In this document: piece after piece, positions 14,487 to 26,366 of the stretch
Position numbering within the stretch: the stretch's first letter is position 1
Layout: every line of letters begins with the position of its first letter
Assembly (NCBI GenBank): GCA_964019155.1
Contig: OZ025244.1
Location: 20,286,527-20,350,526 of the forward strand
Source of the DNA: Osedax fenrisi
Lineage: Eukaryota > Annelida > Polychaeta > Sabellida > Siboglinidae
Direction: 5' to 3'
Length of the DNA stretch: 64,000 nucleotides
Notes under the pieces: model-generated
Seen by the model: only the letters and a program-made list of their open reading frames with translations
Databases searched by the model: none
What the model was told of the DNA's origin: nothing
Position numbers and translations under genes: made by a program

Positions 14487-14554
<68 letters not shown>
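14487..14554. repeat. (TA)n microsatellite
   Basis: An uninterrupted TA run of about 68 bp preceded by a short (TG)n run. Confidence 0.95.
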
Positions 14555-14557
<3 letters not shown>

Positions 14558-14810
14558 TATATTATATACCAACACCAATAAATAAACACATAATACATAC
14601 GTGTTTCAGCTATACGTATACGTATACGTATACGAATATATTCTGTAATATTATGTAAAATATATGTTGTGTAACCTATAGGTTGTGTAACCTAGAGTAT
14701 ACTGTTAGTTATTATTTTATATGAATGGATACGTGTTATATGTGATAATATGTATTGGGTCACACAATGTGTGTATTATATATTTGAATATAAATTATAG
14801 ATAATGGGGA

Positions 14811-15050
14811 TTAAAAAAACATGCATTCCTACATGTGATTTAAAACACTTCGTTTCTATTTATACAATAATTTGTTATTATTATTTAATTTTAATGTCAG
14901 CACTATATATTTCGGTATAGTAATAAATTAAATCTACCGAATAACTAAAGAATGTATTGAAATATTTATTGTAAACAATATTATTATTATAAAATTTATT
15001 TTATCACTGTAGATTAATGTATGGTATGGTAAATATAACTTGCCATGTAT
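14811..15050 (+). repeat. Dispersed repeat, partner at 28943-29190
   Basis: The block begins GGATTAAAAAAACATGCATT and matches 28943-29190 over about 240 bp with scattered changes, including the shared ATTTATACAATAATTTGTTA. It lies upstream of gene copy 1; its partner lies upstream of the broken copy 2, so it probably belongs to the ancestral duplicated unit. Confidence 0.75.
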
Positions 15051-15086
15051 ACAATAGTACAATATATGTGCATATTATAGTAATAT

Positions 15087-15118
<32 letters not shown>

Positions 15119-15439
15119 TAATAAAGTGAATGTTCTGATACAGTTTATTAATAGAACCTACCCGATGAGATGCAGAACGAAGAATCTGGAATCTCACCGA
15201 GTGGAATTTATTCTATAGAAAAATAACGAAATATACTTTACAGACGATAAAAATATAAAATACCAGAAAAGCAAACATTTACATAGCTATGGCTATGCAA
15301 TTAACACAGAGCGTGACACCGAAATCTAGTTTAAAGTTTTTATGTAGATATATAGATTTCTGTTACGTAATACTAAATGCATTTAAATGTATATTACATT
15401 AATAGATATATCTACAACTTTGACTTTATAATATATATT

Positions 15440-15482
<43 letters not shown>

Positions 15483-16132
15483 ATCATAAATAACAACAAC
15501 ATTCTTGTTATTATTATCAATGCAAATATAAATAAATTATAATGATGTCATATATTATACCATTCTAATTAAATATAAGAATTAAATTGTATACAACTTA
15601 TGATTTAAATGTATGAATAATATAGTCTGAGTGTATATATAGATATATATATCTATATATAGATATATAGTTTATAGATTGTTGACACACAAAATGACAT
15701 GAAACAATAATGTAATGATACATAATAAATGACAATAATATGGTTTACACATGCCATAAGTAAAATAATATAACCATATACATAATATTAACATAAGAGT
15801 ACAGGTTTAGTTATGAATTAGTATGCATAATAGATGATGTAACTCAGTTGATTTTTGATCTGCGATGACTCAACTTTCTGATAAGGGGTGACAAATTCCT
15901 ATGTCATAGGAATATTCTAGAGCCAGTAGAATGTATACTGACACCCATACTCCCCGAGTCATATCACAAATTGCAAAAAAACTAAATCACTTATCACAAG
16001 TATGCCACAAAGATAGAGCTAAACTAACAATTATAATAGGTTATTATAATAGATTAGCACCCTATTTATGAGAAAATAAGAAATAAAAATAAAGATATAT
16101 GAATTCCTCTCTTTCTATATAGTATGTATGGA

Positions 16133-16258
16133 AGTATATTTCTTTTTACATATACCATATATGGTGAAATTTGTATGGAAATATATTTCTATTTACATAT
16201 ACCATATATGGTATATGTAAAAAGAAATATATAAAATATTTCCATACACATTTCTACG
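16133..16258. repeat. Inverted repeat around ACATATACCATATATGGT
   Basis: The words TTTCTTTTTACATATACC and GGTATATGTAAAAAGAAA face each other about the palindrome CCATATATGG, and TATGGAAATATATTTC-like words occur on both sides. The segment could form a long hairpin. Function is unknown. Confidence 0.7.
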
Positions 16259-16395
16259 ACTTTATTAGTATGAGTTAATGGGTTACATATATGAAATATG
16301 GTAACATTGTATATGGTCACTTAGTCATTTAAAACATTTATATGACAATTTTCAATATATAATATATTATAACTATAGTTATAGTATAACTATAG

Positions 16396-16456
16396 TATAT
16401 ATATATAATATAATTATTTCACATTGGTATCTCTCTCATTATCAGTTCATATATAG

Positions 16457-16524
<68 letters not shown>

Positions 16525-16578
16525 CTATATATGAACTGATGAGAGAGATACCAATGTGAAATAATTATATTATATATA
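16396..16578. repeat. Large hairpin with (TA)n loop
   Basis: Arms of about 60-65 bp plus TA sequence are near-perfect reverse complements. The left arm reads TTTCACATTGGTATCTCTCT and continues to GTTCATATATAGTAAC; the right arm is its complement (16520-16562). The centre is about 60 bp of TA. A third, diverged copy of the arm end (GAGAGATACCGATATGAAAT) follows at about 16613-16635. It may be a small foldback element. Confidence 0.85.
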
Positions 16579-16637
16579 TATATAGATAGTAAATAAAGAG
16601 ATAAGAAATATAAAGAGAGATACCGATATGAAATAAT

Positions 16638-16684
<47 letters not shown>

Positions 16685-16699
16685 ATATCAACTTTGCTC

Positions 16700-19051
16700 A
16701 GCTGTTCATAACCATGGTTATCCAATAATCTCCATAGCTAATTGTAGTTGATAGTTTCTCATACGGGCATTTCGTATGGTCTTGTAGTTTTTCCACGAAT
16801 ATATTCGAAGGTATACCTTCATTAAGGCTATAGCTAATATATTAAAGCATTCATGAGAGTCGACTGTGTAGGGAGGCATATGGGAGTACATAGATTTCTA
16901 ATTAAATTATCTAATTAATGTAGTTTTATTTATCGTCTGTCGACGTTGCTCTTTGTTGATTTGTATCCGTCAAATGCGTGAAATGTATGGATGGTAAGTA
17001 TATATACATGGTATCTATACCCTCTCAAATCAATACCGTTAATTCGTTTCGACGTATGTATATATTGTAGCATAACTTACGTTTTTCTGATACATTTATA
17101 TTTATATAATGCATAGATCTAGAGAGAAACTCAATTATCTCTAGCTCTATGATATAATTTCACGTCACCTATATTTAAATAAACTGTCATTCATATAAAG
17201 TAAACATTATATTATTAGTTATTTAAATTAATAATGTAGTGACACCTATTATTACAAAAATTATTTATTTTCATCATTCTATGTATTTGCCATCAGTTAA
17301 AAGTGGATAATTTATATTTTAATTTTTCATCCGTCAAAATAGATATATATTAATTTATTCCGTTATTTCATCCGTGTGGCGAATGAAAATCGACAGATGA
17401 TATTTTACTGTCGAAAAATGAAAAAGGCATTGATGTTAAACTCCTTTTACAACTTTCATTAATGAAGCGTAATCGTTTACGGATCCTATACACGCAGCTC
17501 TCTGCATGCGTGCATAGGCTCCATAAACTGTCTACTGATAATATTAAAGCCCGAGTGTCAGAGCCGTATAAAAGAATGCATTCGACTGTATACAGTGGAT
17601 ATATAGCAGCTATAGAGCTATCGATATGAAGAAGTTTATATTGAGTCTGTTTGATATATCGAAACTTCGATATATTTTCATTGTTATTATTATTATAAAT
17701 CTACATTGAGTAATAATTAAAGTAAATTGTAAATAATTGTATAGCCTATATCATAATCATATAATTCGTACATTTTATAATATACTGTCGAGTATAATTC
17801 GACTGTAACGTGATTATAGTATGCGGTGGTGTATTATATGCCATGTAGTAAGTATACTGTTATGATTGTGGGGGTATCATCTCAAGGTATTAATTGACTT
17901 GTCACATCCATACTGAAAGTTGGTAGCTTTATACCATTCATTCGTTGTGGTCGACTTATCAACTATGTGTTATTTCTTCCTCTTTATTTGTACACATATA
18001 ATGTTATTGTTATTTGTATATATTATTATAACTTTATACTTATATATAATACTTATATATTTAATATGTATTCGTATTATAACTATTTTAATATTTTAAT
18101 TGTTACTTTATATTTTAATTTTCTTTTGAAATTTCTAATTTTATTTTACTCTATTTTTACTTTAATATGTTTGTTTTTTTTTTGCAATTCCTTTTGCTGA
18201 CAGGTATATATCTCGATAAGTTCAGTGAATTTTTATATCTACCTGGGTTCACTCTCGTTTATTACGAGGAATCAACCTGGTTATTATTTTTATTAAGTGA
18301 CCGAATAAATTCGTCTAATACATCGAGTTTCTGATATGACGAATTATTATTAGATGCAATTACATAGGTATACAACCACATATAATTAGTAAATATTCTG
18401 AGTTTGCGGGGTTTCTAAGATATTTAGAGTCTGATATATCTATTGTTGACTATATATATGTTGTACGGTCGCCGTATAGACGTAGTACTGTTATCCACAG
18501 AAGAAAGAACAACTGTGTTTCTATTTTAATCAACTTTATTCAGTATCAACCTATATAGGATAGTATGTAATAATAATAATAATAATAACAATAATATAAT
18601 AATAATAGTTTACCGTGTATGCGGGTTCGTCGATTCTATATTTTAGTTAGTAAATAACTGACACTATACGTTTTGTGTCCAAAATCAGAATGAAACAAAT
18701 AACATAAACGCGAATCAATATTTATTGAACGCGTTCCACTCCAGTGCATCGGATAGTGGCAGTGTATTTATGGAATACCGATTGCGATAGCTACAATATA
18801 CATTCGCAGTCGAGGCGCTCTTATACAATCTAAATCTATCATGACTCACTCTATAACATATATATATTGTGCAGTTTTATAAATATTTCCTGAGTATGGT
18901 GTTATGCTAAGATCCGTATATAAGAGTCATAAAGCCACTATATGGAAATTTGTTATCAATGATATATTTTAAAAGAATGACAACATTAATTCAAACACAT
19001 ATTTATGATTTTAGTATTCATTGTTTCGGATATTACCTATAGGGTATACCC

Positions 19052-19086
<35 letters not shown>

Positions 19087-19340
19087 ATATTATTTATGTC
19101 TATTGACATATGTAGGATATCTTAAATCTATATACATGTACTAATTGATAATAATAATATATATTTCATATTTATTATTTTGTTAAATATAAAAATATAT
19201 TGTAAACAATTGTCAATATTATATACGATAAGTGATTCTACTATTTGAAATAAGTGTTCACTTATGGAATATCTTAGATGTATTAGTACTGACTAATTTC
19301 AAAATTAAATTGTAAATTATATAATATCATAGATACAAAT
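16700..19340. other. Non-coding stretch with blocks shared elsewhere
   Basis: No gene is supported. The block 17460-17660, with GTATAAAAG at about 17568, is related to 24366-24560 and 29895-30090. The block 18196-18300 is related to 52813-52900. 13.5-14.2 kb is related to 17.7-19.2 kb. The longest plus-strand open stretch (17967-18200) is low-complexity and rejected. Confidence 0.5.
18196..18300 (+). repeat. Dispersed repeat, partner at 52813-52900
   Basis: Both share TTCAGTGAATT, TATATCTACCTGGGTTCACT and the following CTCGT.TATTACGA, and end in ATT/TTA-rich tails. This looks like the 3' end of a retroposed repeat, but no tRNA-like head is seen. Confidence 0.6.
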
Positions 19341-19632
19341 TTAATTTTCATATTTGTATCTCTCTCACTCAGGTGGATATCGGAAGTTTATAAAACGTGT
19401 CCTTCATTATTCTCCATCGCTTATTGTAATCGATATTACCTTATGTGTACTTTTCATACTGTATTTCAGGTTCGTTTTCTGTAACATACCAAAGTACCAA
19501 CGTACCATGTTAGAAAGCATTTTTGTAACGCACCAACGACGTTGTGGTTGTTGTTGTTGTTGTTGTTGTTCGCGGCGTAGCGTTCACATGGACGGGAGTC
19601 CATGCGCAAACGCTATTACAGCCTCTAGTTGT

Positions 19633-22600
19633 TCAATCAGGGCTGACAGTATACTGTATAGGGGCGCCGCTCCTATATTCGCTCCTATACTCGCTCCGTC
19701 TTCGATCTGTGGCCGGGCACTCTTGGAGCCAGTACTCGAGCGTCTCTGGGGCTCCTTGGCAGTGTGGACAGGTCGCGGAGGAGTCAGCATCGACAATGTT
19801 TCGGTATGCTGCCAGCTTGTGGCAGTGGCCACTGCGGAGCTGAGCTAGTAGGACCGAATCCTTTCTAGAGAGGGAGACTGGGGCTCGCTTGTGGTTAAAT
19901 ACCGCTTTGGTTCTCTCGTGGCTTATGGCCGGGTCCATCGTTATTCTCTTCGTGAAGGCTTTGGCTGTCTGGAAGGTTATACCACCATCCGTTGCCGCTG
20001 GCTCTTCGTCTGAAGCTGCCACTGCTCCGGCTTCGACGTCAGCCCACTCGTTTCCGATGAGCCCTATATGGCCGGGGAACCATTGTAGCGAAACACGTGT
20101 ATTCAGTGAGTTCAGGATTCGGCGGGTCTCTGCTAGGTCTGAACCATCGCTCAATCCAGGCGACTGTAGTGCTGTCAGGGTTGACTGGCTGTCGGTGCAG
20201 ATAATGAAGGGGCCTTGGTTCTCGCGATTCTTGATCCAGCCAACTGCGAGTAGCATCGCTGTCACTTCCGTCTTATAGGACGACGTGAGACGTCTTCCCT
20301 TGCGTGTGATGGAGGTGATTTTGACTGGGTCAGTGGCTGGACCTGATGTTACTACTGCTGCGCTGCCTCCGTTTTTATATCCTCTTTCCGCCGATCCGTC
20401 CGTATAGATGGTGATCTCCACTTCTCCGGCTGCCGCGATGGTGTCCACTGTGTCCGTGAGCAGGGTTCTCTGGTCACAGGACTTATCGCTGCCGCCATTT
20501 AGTCGCGTATCTACCGTCCATGTTGGATCTCTGTCCCAGTTCCAGGGTGGCGCTTTCTTTGGAGCAAACCTCTCTCTAGGCAATTGGTCCAGGCCGATGC
20601 GCGCGCATTCTGCTTGAGCTAGGGTAATGAAGCTCAACCTTTTCCATTTATGCTCGATAGGCGAGGTGAACAGTTTGTGGCGTGGGTTGCCGGCGGGGAG
20701 CCTAGCTGACCTTTCCCAGGCAACAATGCAGTTACGCCTGATCTGCGTCTCGAAGGAAGTTAGCTCGGCCTCCGTGCGTAAGCATTCGAGAGGTGTGTCA
20801 GCCAGTTGACCTGTTAGGATACGTAGAGCCCGATTCTGTACTCGTTCCAGAATGGCAACGTTCGACTTCGCGAGCCACGGTTGCCAAGCCGCGCCGCAGT
20901 AGTGCGTCATGCATCGTCTGCTCCTTCCCCACTCTTTGGATGACAGGGAGGATAGGATCCGGATCCTGGACATCACTCTGAGCTTGACAGAGTCGACATG
21001 TGGCCGAAAGGATAGCGAGCGGTCAAAGGTGACCCCGAGGAACTTGGGAGTCTTGTTGAATATGAAGGGCTGGTTATCGAGGGTAATAGACGGAATCCAC
21101 TTTGCTTCATGAGTGTCGGAAATGAAGAACGACACTTCACACTTCGACGTGTTCAATGTTAGTTTGTGGAGATAACTTCACGTCGATACCCTATGCACCG
21201 CCTCTTGTACCTTGCTCTCAGCAACAGTCTTATCGCGGTATTGACTCCAGATCGCCATGTCGTCCGCATACATGTTGACGCTCACCCCGCTCGGGACTTC
21301 TTCTCTAATACCATTAATATAGAAGAGGAATAGTATGGGTGATAGTACAGCTCCCTGGGGCACTCCTTGTTGAATCTTTCTCCTGGCGCCGATAACGCCG
21401 TCGATCCGAACAGCTGACTTTCTGTCGCAGAGGAATCCTCTGATCCATCGGACGATAGTCCCCGATACGCCTTTCTCCATCATCAGCTGAAACAATCGAT
21501 TCCGCCATACCGTGTCATACGCCTTACTGTAGTCCAGTAGTGCGAGGACGCAGCGCTTAGCGGGTCGAGTCTGGAAACCGTCACTGACTGCTTGGGAGGG
21601 GACTAGGTCTTGATCCTCGCAGGATCTGAGGGTCCGAAAACCAGCCTGGTCCTGGCACCACCACTCATTGGACTCTGCCATGAAGGAGAGGCGGCTTGCC
21701 ACCATTCTCTCCATGGTTTTTGCCACGCAGGATGTGAGCGATACTGGGCGGAAGGAGTCGATCTGAATTGCCGGCTTTCCCTTTTTCAATGTGGGGACAA
21801 TTATAGCCTCCCTCCATGAAGCCGGGCAAGATCCTGTTTTCCATGAATCATTGAAAATGCGCAACATGAAGCTGGCTGCGATTGGGCCCATGGCTTTGAT
21901 GAACCTTGTGTGAATCTTATCCTTCCCTGGCGCGCCTTTGACTTTCTTCCTTGTGATTGCGTTGGACATTTCTGTGGCATTAAATAGTATAGAGCTTGGA
22001 TCCTCAACTATTGGACCTATTAGGGAGCGGCGCACTGAATTCTTAATTCGGCATGCCTTGGGTATACTCAACCTACTGGTCGCAGCGTACCTTTGTAGGA
22101 AGACGTCTGCTTTGGCCTTGTTTGTTATGTACTTCCTCCCCTCGTGGATCAATGTTTCATTCCTGATGCTTGCTGTGTTCCTTCCGCTTAATGACTTGAT
22201 TGTGCTCCAGATCTTGTGGGGGTTCGAACTTGAGTCAGAGTCTTCGAGGAATTCCTTCCATCTATTCTCCTTACTCTCTCTGATCATATCCCGCACTGTC
22301 ATACATGCCTCAATACATTCAGCCCGCTTGTTCGTGATGTCTCTCCTCAGCGCGTTTCGTCTCTTCACAGCCTCTCGTATGTCCCTGGACATCCACTCCT
22401 TCCCATTAACACTACATTTGACTTTGCCAATTGCCTTGTTGGCCGCGTCAATCATTGCCATGTTCAGGAATTTGGATCTGGAGTCTAGAGAATACTCGTG
22501 TATGGCCGCTGGTTCTGCTGTCACCGCTTCGTCTACCGATTCAGCAAATAATCGGAAGTTAGCAGACTTCCAATTCCATTTGAGTTCGGTATGGGTTGGG

Positions 22601-22645
22601 GCGTTCAGAGTTGTCACTTTTGAGTTGACACGGGTTTTTCTGTGG
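19633..22645 (-). pseudogene. LINE ORF2 3' part: reverse transcriptase and RNase H
   Basis: The frame runs 22645 to 19633 with one internal TGA at about 21178-21180, in a spot where related enzymes have tryptophan. RT motifs are intact: GAPGKDKIHTRFIK, FRPVSLTSCVAKTMERMV, LLDYSKAYDTVWR (motif A), QQGVPQGAVLSPILF (motif B), MYADDMAIW (motif C) and KFLGVTFDRSLSF. A linker with CGAAWQPWL follows. The RNase H domain keeps its acidic residues in IYTDGSAERG, YKTEVTAML, CTDSQSTLTAL and WFPGHIGLIGNEWAD. A final C-P-H-C...W-L-Q-E-C-P zinc-finger-like block ends the protein. It would copy the element RNA at a nicked target. Only the stop and the rearrangement break it, so insertion was probably fairly recent. 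Confidence 0.9.
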
Positions 22646-22654
22646 TCCGGACAC

Positions 22655-23952
22655 CTACCAGCTCTGGTGATCCGGATGCTATTGATGAGAGCTGGTGATG
22701 TGGAAGCGAACCCCGTCCCTGGACTATTCTGCAAGCCCTGCGGAAGGACGCTGACAACCAATCAGCCGCACCTCAAATGTGGCTCGTGCATTGCGACCTC
22801 ACACAAGCAATAGAAATGTAGCGGCCTGAGACGAGTGTCACAGACTCCAGGAAACTGGACCTGCAGCGACTGCGTCCCACCCCGTTCCTGTACGCCTCCC
22901 CTACCATCGACCGTGCCCACACTGGTTGGACAACCGATAGGAGCCCCGAGACTTTCAGGAACCAGCGCGCCTAAGAAGCGATGCATACAATGCGGAAAAG
23001 TTGTAAGGTATTCGCCCAACCCGCTCGTCTGAATAGGATGCCGGCGTACCTGCCACAAAAGCTGCTCTAATATGTCGAGAGGCGAACAAAGCATGTACAT
23101 ATCCAACGGCTCCTGGCATTGCGAAAACTGCTCGACCAGCGCGAACAACAAGGGCGTGGATAGCGAGACCGGCGCCAAGCTGCCCCGTCGAGAAATACCG
23201 ATGTGAACAGAAGAGGCTGCCTCAAAATACTACAGTGGAACGCTAACGGGATCAGGACCAAGATGGTAGAGCTCGAAGACCGAATAAGGAAATTCAATTT
23301 CGACATTATCATGATCCAGGAAACGAAGCTGAGGGCCCTGGACAAGAACTCTGCTATAAAGGGCTACTCTACAGTCCGAAAAGACAGGGGCGTCGGTAGT
23401 GGTGGGGGATTTCTCTTTTTTATTAAGGAAGATATACCCTTCACAACTATTGACAACACGCCCAGTGCCCAGAATTCTCTACTGGAGATTCAATCGATTG
23501 AATTGAGAGCTAAACCTTTCGTCAAGACTCTACTATCCAACGTCTACTGCCCCCCGTCAAGAGGAGCAAACCACGGTAACGAGTTTTAGATGTCGGAACT
23601 GCCTCACGACCGGAACGCAATCACAGGGAGCGATCTAAACGCACACAGTCAAATGTGGGACAGATGGCAACCTGAAGACTCTCTGGGATCGAATCTCGAA
23701 GAGTGGCTGATGGAAAAAGATTTCTGCATCGCGAACGACGGAGCCGCAACAAGGACTAACCCAGGTACCGGAGGCAGCAGCGTGCCCGATGTAACCCTCG
23801 TTCACAACAGTTGGTTGGACCGAGTGGAGTGGAGCACGACCGAATGCCTAGGATCGGATCACCTCCCCATACTCATCACCGTTGACTGTCAAGTGACAAC
23901 TCCTACGTTTAAGACGATGGTCCAACGTCCCATCTTTATTCATATACAGTAA
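22655..23952 (+). pseudogene. LINE ORF2 5' part: 2A-like motif, PHD fingers, endonuclease
   Basis: The segment is inverted relative to the RT half. Near its start is LLMRAGDVEANPVPG (about 22677-22722), matching the 2A ribosome-skipping consensus D-x-E-x-N-P-G-P except that the Gly is Val. Two PHD-like zinc fingers follow. The first starts CKPCGR, has CGSCIATSHKQ and ends WTCSDC. The second starts CIQCGK, has CRRTCHKSC and ends WHCENC. The endonuclease domain spans about 23215-23900 with WNANGIRTKMVEL, QETKL, VYCPP, TGSDLNAHSQMW and GSDHLPI. Stops lie at about 22811-22813, 23030-23032 and 23587-23589, and the frame shifts near 23200. The 2A site in such elements is thought to separate or route the N-terminal part; here it is probably impaired. 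Confidence 0.85.
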
Positions 23953-24192
23953 ATGCTGATATATCTTACTATACTATACGTTGGTACGTTACAACAACGT
24001 ACACTTTAGTTGACCCATAAAGATATTAGAAGGTTATTATCATGACCGTTGTACTTATATATAAATTACCATATATGTTATTCCCGAGGAGTATGTCGCT
24101 TTCTAATCATTTGTGCCCTTCCAGCAATACCGAATGACTTCTGACGTTGTACGTGTATCATATTAGTGACTCTAGGAATGTTACCGTATAAC

Positions 24193-24344
24193 TAGGGGCG
24201 CTGGAACGATTTCTATGTAGGGGAGACCAACCAATGAAAATAAATGTTGTGGTAAAAGGGGGGGGGGGCATATAAAAAGGAGGTCCCCCTAGATTTTAAA
24301 GTGGGGGGCATAACTCCCCCGTCCCCCCTACTGCAGAGCCCCTA
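24193..24344 (+). mobile_element. hAT-like MITE, 152 bp
   Basis: The ends are TAGGGGCGCTGGAAC and, inverted, TAGGGGCTCTGCAGT, which resemble hAT termini. The flanking 8-bp words CGTATAAC (24185-24192) and CGTTTAAC (24345-24352) match at seven of eight positions, as expected for a hAT target duplication. The interior has G- and C-runs and no ORF. Confidence 0.8.
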
Positions 24345-24365
24345 CGTTTAACTCATTATTGGTTA

Positions 24366-25110
24366 CGTGATATATCCACACAGAGGGCATCGTGCGTGTA
24401 TAGGCTCCGTCAACTTTTTTCTCTAATGATGTCATTAAATGCTACACGATAGAGCCACGCACGAGTAAAGGTTCTACGGTAGATCTGAAGAGATTTATGT
24501 TAGGTCTGTCTGATTGTTTTTATTTCCACATTCTGTATACGCTGTTCGATGTTAGCCACATACGTATAGCGTATATACGGTATAACTTTACTTATTTGTA
24601 TTATATACAACGTTATAATCGTATACGTATACGATTCTTACGTTGACATCGTTTCGAGTTGAACGAATATAACTGCCTATATATGTGAATTTATTTACTA
24701 TTTTATATCATTATTTAGTCAGATATTCATGTTTATATGGTTTTTATGATTAAAACATATATATTTCGTATTTTATGATTTTATACAATTCTATATATTT
24801 AGCGGTTTCTACAATTTAGTGTAATAGTGTTTTTTCATCTATCAAACTATAAGGTTTTAAGCTATATAGGTATAGGTATAATCACCATGGTCAATATCAG
24901 TAATGTGTACTGTAGATTATTTCTTGCTTATATTTGTATAAGAGTGAAACAATATGTGAGTTTCTATTTAATGATTTCTTAAATGTACAGTTATACTCTA
25001 TAAATTATATAATATAATGAATACAAATTATTGTGCACTTTGATGCATTTTGATTTCCTTGGTATACTCTGGAAGTTATACGGAAGAAGGGAATTTCACT
25101 AATTGGTGAT
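24366..25110 (+). repeat. Diverged copy of duplicated upstream unit
   Basis: It is colinear, with many changes, with 29895-30660. Shared words include ATAGGCTCC, CTAATGAT.TCATT, TCTGATTNTT, AATATCAGTAATGTGTACT and TAATGAATACAAAT. The first 200 bp also match 17460-17660. These are probably remnants of an ancestral duplication unit of the gene array. No ORF is supported. Confidence 0.6.
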
Positions 25111-25379
25111 ATGATCACTTAGCGAGTATTTGTGTACAGCATTATCAGCATGGTATTTATGATTTCAGTGGGTTTGTTGAAAGATTTCATTTTTTATTTC
25201 AGGTTTTTTGATTGTATACTGTATACTAGGGTGTACATTGTATACAATGTACACCCGAGTACGCGACAAATGTATACACTCTGCGCTGACTCTGATATCT
25301 TTGTGTGGAAACCGTTTTTGTTTTCCTCGATATAGGATTTATCTCTGGTACTTTTCCTATGTAATTGCATCTGAATATA

Positions 25380-26329
25380 GGGGAAAGTCCTCGATTACCG
25401 ACCCCTAAATGATTATTTGTAATTACTTATTCAATATTAAATATATTTATTTGAAATTTTGTAATTAGGGTAATATTATGGCAATGGATAATGTTGCTAT
25501 TTTAAATTGTTGATATAATTATATTTACAAGAATAAACATGGGGTCGGTAATCGGATACATGTACCTAATACCGACCCCCTTCTCCTATTACCGACCCCC
25601 TAAAATAATCGTGATATAAATAATTATAGTATTATAATTTCCAATAAAAATAGTATATATACATGAATATAATTAGTTATAACATTCACGCAATTTATTA
25701 AATATATTATTAAATATTTAAAATATTAAATTTACATTTAAACTTTTAATTTTTTTCAAATAGTTTATATTATTATTTAATATTTATTTATAAATCACCT
25801 ATGTATATAATCAACTGTAATCATGAATCCTAAATCTATATTAATGATACACAAACAACTTACGACATATTTTAAAGTAAAATACGGATCTATTTTGATT
25901 GGATATTATAAATCACATGGGGTCGGTATTAGGGTAATTTAGGGGGTTGGTAATAGGAAAATTATATGGGTTGCTATAATTAAGATATCTTGGTTAATAG
26001 TTATTCAAATTAAATTATTTTTATAATAGTCATACACATTTTATTGATCTACAATATTTTGCTCTGTATTAAGTTTTCTTTTAAATAATAAAGTATTTAC
26101 AATGATTTAAAAAAAGTTATTATTCAAATATTTAAAAAGTAAAAATATAATATTACATTTTATCAAATAACAATTGTAGGATTAAATATTTTTAAAACAA
26201 AATACTTATTCATATTTATCATTAAATTACTAACATTCGTGTATATATTATTTTTTGATATCTCTTATAGTTACTGAGATACGAGAGGGGTCGGTATTAG
26301 GAGGGGGTCGGTAATCGGGGACTTTCCCC
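25380..26329 (+). mobile_element. Family C non-autonomous inverted-repeat element, 950 bp
   Basis: The ends are GGGGAAAGTCCTCGATTACC and, inverted, GGGGAAAGTCCCCGATTACC. TATA lies on both sides (25376-25379 and 26330-26333), so the duplication is TA or TATA. The motif GGGGTCGGTAATMGG recurs at the ends and in internal clusters at about 25540-25605 and 25918-25965, in both orientations. There is no ORF. Confidence 0.85.
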
Positions 26330-26366
26330 TATATATATTTAAAATATCTCAGTTGTAATAGATGTA

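Larger units (their letters stand above)
13160..16390. other. Non-coding upstream region of copy 1
   Basis: No gene is supported. It contains (TA)n runs (about 14487-14554, 15444-15478), blocks shared with 17.7-19.2 kb (about 13500-14180), and the dispersed block at 14811-15050. Short open stretches near 15150-15335 and 15880-16070 look faintly coding (for example a run ending NTERDTEI before a stop) but switch frame; they may be decayed transposon or exon remnants. Confidence 0.5.
19540..23952 (-). mobile_element. RNase H-bearing non-LTR retrotransposon with inverted 5' half
   Basis: The 3' half (reverse transcriptase, RNase H, 3' UTR and (CAA)n tail at about 19544-19571) lies on the minus strand. 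The 5' half (2A-like motif, zinc fingers, endonuclease) lies on the plus strand beyond a junction near 22640-22665. The outer end of the inverted piece stops just after the endonuclease, and the minus-strand part resumes just after the endonuclease, which is the arrangement made by twin priming. The element is clearly richer in G and C than the DNA around it. Domain content suggests the Ingi/I group; the clade call is an inference. A 16-bp inverted repeat (CGTTGGTRCGTTACAA, one mismatch) flanks it at 19523-19538 and 23979-23994. Confidence 0.9.

Noticed and set aside
15150..16070. Short coding-like stretches upstream of gene copy 1
   Set aside because: Open stretches are under 60 codons, change frame, and show no recognisable domain or splice context; kept only as a remark.
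19889..22813. Plus-strand ORFs across the reverse transcriptase
   Set aside because: Antisense shadows of the GC-rich minus-strand RT/RNase H; no domain in the plus frames except the 2A and zinc-finger end after about 22655, which is a real inverted segment.
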